64,000 nucleotides of DNA from Candidatus Aramenus sulfurataquae (lineage in GTDB: Archaea > Thermoproteota > Thermoprotei_A > Sulfolobales > Sulfolobaceae): the NCBI GenBank assembly GCA_000565255.1, contig ASRH01000002.1:62001-126000 (forward strand). The letters run 5' to 3'. A program made the translations under genes and the position numbers. Numbering within the stretch: the first letter of the stretch is position 1; each line of letters starts with the position of its first letter. The notes below the pieces were generated by a model. That model saw nothing but the letters and a program-made list of their open reading frames with translations, was not told where the DNA came from and searched no databases. Shown here in pieces: positions 58,076 through 64,000 of this stretch.

Positions 58076-58501
58076 ATGGCGAAAGTAAAGCGTGGTCTAT
58101 CGAACGCCTTTTCCACCTTAATTCTGGCCATTACCTCGATAATTATAGCCATACTCCTGGTTGCGCTCTCCTTTGGCCTCTCAGGGGCAATATCCTCTAC
58201 CCCAGTAGTTACTCAGCTTGGTACAGCCTATATCTCTCCCACAGGGGATGGTCACTACGAACTAACGGTGACCTTCAAGGTTACGGGGGGAGGCGACCTC
58301 GTCTCCGTTTCCTTTGACAACCAGAACGTCACCTTTTACGAAAAGGGAAACGTCACTGCCCCTGTACTTTACACTGACGTGGACTCGCTTACCCTGTGCC
58401 TAGTTCCCACTACCGCTGTACCTCAAGGCATCTACGTGAACCTTGAGTTGGGCTTCAGCAACGGGGAGACGCTGCTCGTGACTGCAATTTATTTGAACTA
58501 G
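58076..58501 (+). CDS. Second type IV pilin-like protein with class III signal peptide
   Basis: A 141-residue prepilin: leader MAKVKRG with predicted cleavage after Gly7, then LSNAFSTLILAITSIIIAIL as the hydrophobic helix. The ectodomain is beta-rich, with two sequons (NVT) and one cysteine (LTLCLVP). It shares the helix plan and the STPVVTQLGTA segment with the 48256 pilin (GTPQVTQIGTG), so the two are paralogues. Preceded by two 18-bp direct repeats. No secretion ATPase nearby. Confidence 0.85.
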   Translation: MAKVKRGLSNAFSTLILAITSIIIAILLVALSFGLSGAISSTPVVTQLGTAYISPTGDGHYELTVTFKVTGGGDLVSVSFDNQNVTFYEKGNVTAPVLYTDVDSLTLCLVPTTAVPQGIYVNLELGFSNGETLLVTAIYLN

Positions 58502-58569
58502 TGAAAGATCTACGTCATCCTCTCCTCTTTTTAACCTTTGTTTATAAGCTAAAAAATGTATAAAATATA

Positions 58570-59727
58570 TTGTGGGAAGTAGTGGATAATAGGCTATTAG
58601 AACTACCTAAGAAATTCCTTGAGTCTCTGTCTTCGCCCTTCGTAGGTAGGGAGGAGGAGGCAAAGGTAATAACCCTTGCCCTAATAGCGAAGGAGCACGT
58701 TTCGCTAATAGGCGAGCCGGGTACAGCAAAGTCCGCCTTAGCCAGGAGGGCAGCCGAGCTCTTAAATGCCAAGTTCTTTATGTACCTGCTCACCAAGTAC
58801 ACTGAGCCAGCCGAGCTCTTTGGCGCACTCGACATAAATGCCCTCAAGCAGGGGGTGTACAAGAGGATAACCAAGGACAAGTTACCGGAGAGCGAGCTCG
58901 CCTTCCTCGACGAGATCTTCAACGCCAACTCCGCTATTCTCAACGCCCTCCTTTCCCTGTTGAACGAGAGGGTAATATACGACGGGTACAACGTGATCAA
59001 GGTACCCCTGAGAACGCTCATAAGCGCCTCCAACAGGGTCCCAGACGAGCCGGAGCTTGAAGCGCTTTATGATAGGCTGTTGTTAAGGCACTACGCTAGG
59101 CCAATAGGGGAAGACCTATGGAAGAACTTGCTGGACTCTGCGTGGGAGTTGGAGTTCAGCGACAAGTGGAAGGTAAGTACGCCAGTTATGTCCATACAAG
59201 ACCTAGACGCCATTTACTCTATGCTGCCGGAGGTTGACTTGAGCGCCGTGAAAAGCAAGTTACTGAAGCTGTTTGCTATGCTTGAGGAAAAGGGGATACA
59301 CTTAAGCGATAGGAGGAAGGGCAAGGTGCTAAAGCTAGTAGCGGCGCACTCACTACTTAACGGGAGGCTGAAAGCCAGCGAAGAAGACCTAATAGTGCTT
59401 AAGTACATAGCCCCAAAGGAGATAGACGACTTTGAGAAGGTGTCGGCACTCCTCTCAGAGGAGCTTAAGACCCCCATCAAGTACATGAGGGAGCTCAACG
59501 AGATATACAATAACATCAAGGAGGCGGGAAAGTACGTTGACTCCGCCTCAGAGAGCGATCCAAGGCTAATTGACTTAATCAGGACGTTGAGGGCAACTAG
59601 GGACAGGGTAATCGCCTTAGGTAAGGAGAGCGGGGAGGAGAAGGTGGAGCAGTTTTCTAGGGAAGTGAGCTCCGAAATAGACAAGCTCCTCGAGAAGGTG
59701 GCCAAAAAGCTGGGGATATACTCATGA
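58570..59727 (+). CDS. MoxR-family AAA+ ATPase
   Basis: A 385-residue AAA+ ATPase of the MoxR/RavA group. Walker A GEPGTAKS at 48-55, Walker B AFLDEIF with Asp114/Glu115, and sensor region [21 protein letters not shown]-terminal helical part (to 385) is not shared with short MoxR proteins and recalls RavA. It is coupled by a 4-base overlap to a VWA-domain protein, as MoxR ATPases usually are. Such pairs act as metal-insertion or complex-maturation chaperones. TTG start at 58570. Confidence 0.9.
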   Translation: MWEVVDNRLLELPKKFLESLSSPFVGREEEAKVITLALIAKEHVSLIGEPGTAKSALARRAAELLNAKFFMYLLTKYTEPAELFGALDINALKQGVYKRITKDKLPESELAFLDEIFNANSAILNALLSLLNERVIYDGYNVIKVPLRTLISASNRVPDEPELEALYDRLLLRHYARPIGEDLWKNLLDSAWELEFSDKWKVSTPVMSIQDLDAIYSMLPEVDLSAVKSKLLKLFAMLEEKGIHLSDRRKGKVLKLVAAHSLLNGRLKASEEDLIVLKYIAPKEIDDFEKVSALLSEELKTPIKYMRELNEIYNNIKEAGKYVDSASESDPRLIDLIRTLRATRDRVIALGKESGEEKVEQFSREVSSEIDKLLEKVAKKLGIYS

Positions 59728-61088
59728 GCGGCCTTTTAGTTGGGGTTGATTACGAGGACCCCATAGTGAAGTACAGGGGAGAAAGGATCTCCTATACGCT
59801 TAAGAAGGTATCTGGAAGAGAATCTAGCGTAGACCCAGCTTTCTTAATAGACACCTATTACGTCCACTACCTACCTTTACCCCTACTGAAGCCTAGGTCA
59901 GACGTGGACTCTAAGGATGGCATAAAGTACTCCCTCCTTGACATGACCTTAGCCTCTGACGTTGTTAACAGGAACAGGAACTACTCGATAGCAAACTCGG
60001 CAGTGAGTATGGCGCTCTCCGTAAGCTACGTCCAGAACTTAATTGAGGAGCTGGAGAGGATTAGGAGGACTTCCCAATCCCAGGAGGAGAGGCAAGCAGC
60101 AGAACAGATCCTCAACGGGCTCATGAAGGGAAGTTCAGGGAAAGAGGGCGAAGAGAAACAGCAACAACAGCAGTCGCAGCAGTCCCAGGAGTCCCTCAAC
60201 AAGGTGATGAAGCAGGCACATGAAAAAGCTATCTCCAAGGCAGCAGAGGATGCCAGCGCAGTGAGAAGTATGCAGAGGATAGTAGGAGGTAACGGCGCTG
60301 GGACAGGGAGCATGTTGAACTTTGAGGGGGAGATCCACGAGGTCCTGAGGCTAGCTAGGAACACCGAGATAAAGAAAATTCTCGAGTTCCTCAACGGAAT
60401 ACCCAACCTGGGGAGCATAACAAAGAGGAGGACGACTAGGTACACTAAGGGAGAGCTATACGGCTACGAGGAGGGTTCCGATCTAGAGAGGCTTGTTCCA
60501 TCTGAGCTGGCAATGCCAGAGGAGCTCTTCTACGTGAAGTTAGCTGAGAACGAGCTGTTACTGTACCAGAAACAGATAAAAGAGACCTTGGGCCCCATTT
60601 ACCTTTTGCTGGACAAGTCGGGCAGTATGGACGGGGAGAAGATACTTTGGGCAAAGGCGGTTGCCCTTGCCCTCTACAGTAGGGCTAAGAGGGAGAACAG
60701 GGACTTCTACTTGAGGTTCTTCGACAACATACCCTATCCCCTGATTAAGGTCATAAAGAACGCAAAGAGCAAGGACGTGATAAAGATGGTAGAGTACATT
60801 GGCAAGATAAGGGGAGGGGGAGGGACAGATATAAGCAGGTCGATAATCTCGGCGTGTGAGGACATAAAGGAGGGCCACGTAAAGGGTGTGAGCGACGTCA
60901 TAATTCTTACCGACGGTGAGGACAAGATAGCTGAGACTACAGTAAGGAGGTACTTAAAAGATGCAAATGCCACTTTGATCAGCGTCATGATAAGGGGCGA
61001 TAATGCGGACTTGAGAAGGATTTCAGACAACTACTTCGTGGTGTACAAGCTAGACCAAAACGACTTGTTGAAAGTCGTAGAGGCGTAG
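59724..61088 (+). CDS. VWA-domain protein (ViaA-like partner of the MoxR ATPase)
   Basis: A 454-residue cytosolic protein. The C-terminal von Willebrand A domain carries an intact MIDAS: Asp297-x-Ser299-x-Ser301 in [10 protein letters not shown], the threonine in [10 protein letters not shown] and ILTDGEDK. The N-terminal ~280 residues are helical and include a glutamine/serine linker ([15 protein letters not shown], ~150-164). Followed closely by the sdh genes on the other strand. Work on bacterial RavA-ViaA links it to respiratory complexes; both Nuo and Sdh are in this window (inference). Confidence 0.88.
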   Translation: MSGLLVGVDYEDPIVKYRGERISYTLKKVSGRESSVDPAFLIDTYYVHYLPLPLLKPRSDVDSKDGIKYSLLDMTLASDVVNRNRNYSIANSAVSMALSVSYVQNLIEELERIRRTSQSQEERQAAEQILNGLMKGSSGKEGEEKQQQQQSQQSQESLNKVMKQAHEKAISKAAEDASAVRSMQRIVGGNGAGTGSMLNFEGEIHEVLRLARNTEIKKILEFLNGIPNLGSITKRRTTRYTKGELYGYEEGSDLERLVPSELAMPEELFYVKLAENELLLYQKQIKETLGPIYLLLDKSGSMDGEKILWAKAVALALYSRAKRENRDFYLRFFDNIPYPLIKVIKNAKSKDVIKMVEYIGKIRGGGGTDISRSIISACEDIKEGHVKGVSDVIILTDGEDKIAETTVRRYLKDANATLISVMIRGDNADLRRISDNYFVVYKLDQNDLLKVVEA

Positions 61089-61197
61089 GGGTTTAGAAAA
61101 GCTTTTTTTGTAGAGTTCCAACTTTTATCTTGGCCATACCCAGCCAACGTTCCACGCAACCGTGGCAGAATGAGGCTGGGGCCTCCTCTCCTTTTCT

Positions 61198-61548
61198 TCA
61201 CTTCTTCAACTTGAATAGATAGTCCCTCAAAAACTCAAGGTCCTTTAGCAAGTCAGTTGGGCTCTGCTCTTGTAACCACATTAGCCCTCCAGCAGCGTCC
61301 ACTACTTCGCCCGAGAGCTTAAGCTCCTTGAGTCTGTCCTTCCAGTTGAAGGGTAACTTAGAGATCACGTGCACATAGATTTCCCCAGTTAGCCTTAGGT
61401 GTACTTTTCCCCACATGAGGTCTTGAACCTTGTACTCCAGTTCCTTGGCGAAGGGTGCCCTTCCTGGCCTTTCTGACACTTCCTTCCATTGGCCTACCTC
61501 CGCTCCAGCACTCTTTAACGCGTTCACGATCTCCTCCTCTATACTCAT
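61198..61548 (-). CDS. sdhD: Succinate dehydrogenase small subunit SdhD (Sulfolobales type)
   Basis: A 116-residue protein starting at the ATG 61548 (the frame has earlier TTG/GTG starts to 61566). No membrane helix is evident, unlike classical SdhD. The call rests on position: it follows sdhA-B-C, as in the sdhABCD operon described for Sulfolobus. It probably contributes to amphipathic membrane binding of the complex. Contains [17 protein letters not shown] and a helical C-terminus. Confidence 0.7.
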   Translation of the reverse strand: MSIEEEIVNALKSAGAEVGQWKEVSERPGRAPFAKELEYKVQDLMWGKVHLRLTGEIYVHVISKLPFNWKDRLKELKLSGEVVDAAGGLMWLQEQSPTDLLKDLEFLRDYLFKLKK

Positions 61549-61558
61549 TCTCACCACC

Positions 61559-62443
61559 TCATGCAAACCCCTTTTCCTTGAGTACCTTCTGAGCTAATTT
61601 ACTTATCCCTAGCTCTTCTGGTGAGAAGCCAAACGCCAGCCCTAGGAGTTGGGTTACGTAAATTGCTGGAAGCGTCCAGTTTACGTTGAACTCGTTCTTC
61701 ACCTTTAGTTGGATCACGTCTAGTTGTAGGTGGCAGAGGCTGCACGGGTGGACTAGAATGTCAGCTCCAGAGCTCTTAGCAGAGTCGAGCACGTTGTAGG
61801 CCAGCCTTAGACCACCCTTAGGGTTGCTCCCCATAAGGGGGAAGCCACAGCACGCTGTTCTCATGGGGAAAGTTACTGGGGTAGCACCAGTAGCAGAGAT
61901 TAAGTCCTCTAAGCTATGTGGCTTAAAAGCTGATTCGAATCCCATCACCTGCTCTGGTCTAAGCATCTGGCATCCGTAGTATGCTCCTACCTTCAGCCCA
62001 GTTAAGGGCCTCTTGACGAATGACTTTATCTTCTCCAATCCTACGTCTCTCACTAGAACCCACACTATGTGCTCCGCAGTTGCCTTCCCTGAGTACTCAA
62101 CTTTTGCCTCCTTGAGCCTCTTGTCTACTTCTTTCCTCAAGTCCCTGTTCTCGTGGTACTTGTTTGAGGCAAGTCTGTGGCTCTGAAGGCACACGCTACA
62201 TGGTGTAACCATCTTCTGTAACCCCATCTTCTCCACGTTGGATAAGTTCCTCAAGTTGAGGGCAGTGTGGGTTACCTCATCCCTTTCGTCCAGGAAGCCC
62301 CCACCACAGCAGTTCCAGTCCTCCACCTCCACCAGTTCTATCCCCAACACCTCTGCTACTTTTTTGGTCGCTATGTCCACGTCCTTTGAGAGGCCGTGGG
62401 TAGCACACCCTGGGTAATAGGCTATCTTGACGTTGTTTGTCAT
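61559..62443 (-). CDS. sdhC: Succinate dehydrogenase subunit SdhC, CCG-domain (HdrB-like) type
   Basis: A 294-residue subunit with two cysteine-rich CCG domains: first Cys in [20 protein letters not shown]; second GCQML, CCGFPL, PCSLC. The domains are homologous to heterodisulfide reductase HdrB and replace the membrane-anchor subunits of classical SdhC. They likely bind an atypical iron-sulfur cluster. Found in the archaeal type-E complex II. ATG at 62443 follows the sdhB stop directly; a GTG at 62452 is also possible. Confidence 0.9.
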   Translation of the reverse strand: MTNNVKIAYYPGCATHGLSKDVDIATKKVAEVLGIELVEVEDWNCCGGGFLDERDEVTHTALNLRNLSNVEKMGLQKMVTPCSVCLQSHRLASNKYHENRDLRKEVDKRLKEAKVEYSGKATAEHIVWVLVRDVGLEKIKSFVKRPLTGLKVGAYYGCQMLRPEQVMGFESAFKPHSLEDLISATGATPVTFPMRTACCGFPLMGSNPKGGLRLAYNVLDSAKSSGADILVHPCSLCHLQLDVIQLKVKNEFNVNWTLPAIYVTQLLGLAFGFSPEELGISKLAQKVLKEKGFA

Positions 62444-62444
62444 C

Positions 62445-63389
62445 TCACTCACCCATCAACTTCTTGACCTGCTCAATGTTCTTAACCTTCTCTTCCTTAA
62501 TAAGCGCGTACTTTAGCTTTCCGTTCTGGAACGCGTAGATGAGGTCGATCAGGGAGCCTAGGACGCCGTAGGTCTTCAAGTAGACCGAGGCCTCCTGAAT
62601 CTTCCCAGTCTCCCTTATTGACTCCTCTATTGCCTCGATGTGCCTCTCACCAGTTTCGGCAACGGGCGTCCTTTCCTTCAAGAACTTTGTGTGGGCCCTC
62701 GTCTTCTTTATTGTCGTCACTGGTTCTACATCCCTTGGGCAGACGTTAAAGCACATGTAACAGTACGTGCACCTCCACGCGCTGTCCACTAGGATCTTGA
62801 GCCTCTCCTCGTATATTGTGTCCCTGGGATCTGCCAGGAACCTGTAGCCCTTTGCATGTGCAGCGGGGCCTAGGAACTGTGGGTCGATCTTTACTGCAGG
62901 ACACGCGGAGACGCATAATCCACACCAAATACACTGCTCGAACTTCCATAGCTCCCTCTGGTCTTCAGGCTTTAGCCTGTGCTCCGCCTTCCCTTCTAGT
63001 ACCTCCTTTGATGGGTAGAGCCTCGGCTTCACCTTGAACATCCTGGAGTAGAAGTCCTCCATGTCCACTATGAGGTCCTTTTCCCTCTCGAAGAAGTCCA
63101 TGGGCTCTACTGTTATTACGTTGGAGCCATATTTCTTCACCATGTCCAATGCCAAGGTCTTGCAGGCTAGCCTCGGTTCGCCGTTTATCTTCATTGCGCA
63201 GCTACCGCACACGGCCATGTGGCAGGACGCTCTGTAAGCCAGGGTTGGGTCCTGCTCGGTCTTTATCCGCCTAAGCACTTCGGTCATCTGTGTAAATCTG
63301 TCTACCTTCAGTTTGTACTCCTGCCACCATTCTCCCTTCTCTTGGTTGAACCTCTTTACCCTTACAACGATCTCCTGCTCGTTCTCCAT
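62445..63389 (-). CDS. sdhB: Succinate dehydrogenase iron-sulfur subunit SdhB
   Basis: A 314-residue iron-sulfur subunit. N-terminal [2Fe-2S] domain with [21 protein letters not shown]. The C-terminal ferredoxin domain carries [12 protein letters not shown] and [12 protein letters not shown]. The second of these has four cysteines, so it should hold a 4Fe-4S cluster where mitochondrial-type enzymes have 3Fe-4S. This is a known trait of Sulfolobus complex II. The ATG is one base from the sdhA stop. Confidence 0.94.
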   Translation of the reverse strand: MENEQEIVVRVKRFNQEKGEWWQEYKLKVDRFTQMTEVLRRIKTEQDPTLAYRASCHMAVCGSCAMKINGEPRLACKTLALDMVKKYGSNVITVEPMDFFEREKDLIVDMEDFYSRMFKVKPRLYPSKEVLEGKAEHRLKPEDQRELWKFEQCIWCGLCVSACPAVKIDPQFLGPAAHAKGYRFLADPRDTIYEERLKILVDSAWRCTYCYMCFNVCPRDVEPVTTIKKTRAHTKFLKERTPVAETGERHIEAIEESIRETGKIQEASVYLKTYGVLGSLIDLIYAFQNGKLKYALIKEEKVKNIEQVKKLMGE

Positions 63390-63390
63390 T

Positions 63391-64000
63391 TCAGTACACC
63401 CTCGCCTCTGGCTGGAACCTGGTTATCTTAACTGGCTTGTAATCTATTTCCACTGTGCTCCCCTTTAAGTAGGCAACCGTGTGCTTTAGCCAGTTCTTGT
63501 CGTCTCTCTCTGGGTAGTCGGTTCTGTAGTGGGCACCCCTAGATTCCTTTCTGTTCAAGGCCGCTGTGGCTATCACTATAGCCAAGTCTAGCATGTTCCT
63601 CAGCTCTAAAGCGTTGAAGAACTCGGTGTTGTAGGTCTTGCTCTTGTCCATCACGTACATCCTCTTTGCCTCCTCCCTCAGCTTCAGCACGTCTGAGATA
63701 GCGGTCTTCAGACCGTTTTCGTCCCTGAATATCCCCACGTTGTCCCACATGGTCTTCCTTAGGTTGTTTAGGATAACGCCAAAGTGTTCTCCGCTCTCGC
63801 TCTTGACGAAGGAGTAGGCATCGTCCACCACCTTCTCCGCCTCCTTGTCTACGCTAGCCGAGGACTCGGTTGCCTCCTTCAAGAAAGAGGCCACTGTTCT
63901 CCCAGTCTCCCTGCCAAAGACCAAGGTTTCGAGTAGGGAGTTAGACCCCAGTCTATTGGCCCCGTGTACGGACACGCAAGCGGCCTCTCCAGCGGCAAAG
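63391..64000 (-). CDS. sdhA: Succinate dehydrogenase flavoprotein subunit SdhA, 5' end missing
   Basis: C-terminal ~200 residues of the FAD subunit; the gene continues past the right edge, since the frame is open there ([17 protein letters not shown]). Contains [16 protein letters not shown] and the substrate-domain segment [19 protein letters not shown]. First gene of the sdhA-B-C-D minus-strand operon. Confidence 0.94.
   Translation of the reverse strand, partial: FAAGEAACVSVHGANRLGSNSLLETLVFGRETGRTVASFLKEATESSASVDKEAEKVVDDAYSFVKSESGEHFGVILNNLRKTMWDNVGIFRDENGLKTAISDVLKLREEAKRMYVMDKSKTYNTEFFNALELRNMLDLAIVIATAALNRKESRGAHYRTDYPERDDKNWLKHTVAYLKGSTVEIDYKPVKITRFQPEARVY

Noticed and set aside
61089-61197. 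Structured RNA between the VWA gene and sdhD
   Set aside because: Only a short GAGGC/GCCTC stem is visible; a convergent terminator is sufficient.
1-64000. CRISPR array or cas genes
   Set aside because: No regularly spaced repeats of 24-37 bases and no Cas-like protein. The repeats found occur only twice each.

Overview
The window is chromosomal DNA of a thermoacidophilic archaeon of the order Sulfolobales. The evidence is a Sulfolobus-type single-stranded DNA-binding protein, a CCG-domain SdhABCD-type succinate dehydrogenase, an XPD helicase with an iron-sulfur cluster, a Nuo cluster without NuoEFG, pilins with class III signal peptides, TATA boxes about 26 bases before many start codons, heavy AGG arginine use, and frequent GTG/TTG starts. 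I do not assign a genus. Metallosphaera-like base composition is only an impression.

Layout. 1-5.6 kb: glmS (cut by the left edge), a divergent GlmU-like nucleotidyltransferase, an HxlR-type regulator and an AAA ATPase with its own flanking repeats. 5.8-10.7 kb: tRNA-Gly(TCC), a rearranged two-gene glutamate synthase, and tRNA-Arg(TCT) with a 12-nt intron. 10.7-16.9 kb: an information-processing block on the minus strand (TFS, RpoL, Csl4, Dph2, L10e, Pcc1 and a probable RecJ/Cdc45-like protein), then a flippase-like membrane protein and an E1-like enzyme. 16.9-26.2 kb: one run of ten overlapping genes for aromatic biosynthesis, from split transketolase through DAHP synthase to chorismate and prephenate dehydrogenase. 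Every shikimate-pathway step is present. 26.2-37.7 kb: Rieske protein and ThiC behind a palindromic operator candidate, XPD, thioredoxin- and TusA-like proteins, superoxide dismutase, a sugar nucleotidyltransferase and ThyX.

37.8-47.0 kb holds the respiratory Nuo cluster in the order A-C-D-H-I-J-K-(M-L fusion)-N, with no NuoB, E, F or G. 47-48 kb is inositol-1-phosphate synthase. 48.2-53.4 kb is an AT-richer cell-surface region: an intact type IV pilin, two decayed genes for exported or membrane glycoproteins, a frameshifted pilin-like gene, a zinc-finger protein and an intact exported paralogue of one of the decayed genes. 53.5-58 kb holds SSB, a PqqD-like protein, MoeA, homoserine kinase and a cystathionine-synthase family enzyme. 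A second pilin at 58.1 kb is preceded by an 18-bp direct repeat. Next come a MoxR/VWA chaperone-like pair and finally sdhD-C-B-A on the minus strand, cut by the right edge.

Most of the window is ordinary housekeeping content. The least ordinary parts are the pilin and surface-protein graveyard at 48-52 kb, the NuoM-NuoL fusion, the internal duplication in the glutamate synthase FMN subunit, and four sets of symmetric or repeated sites that sit on promoters (ATPase, gltB, thiC, pilin).
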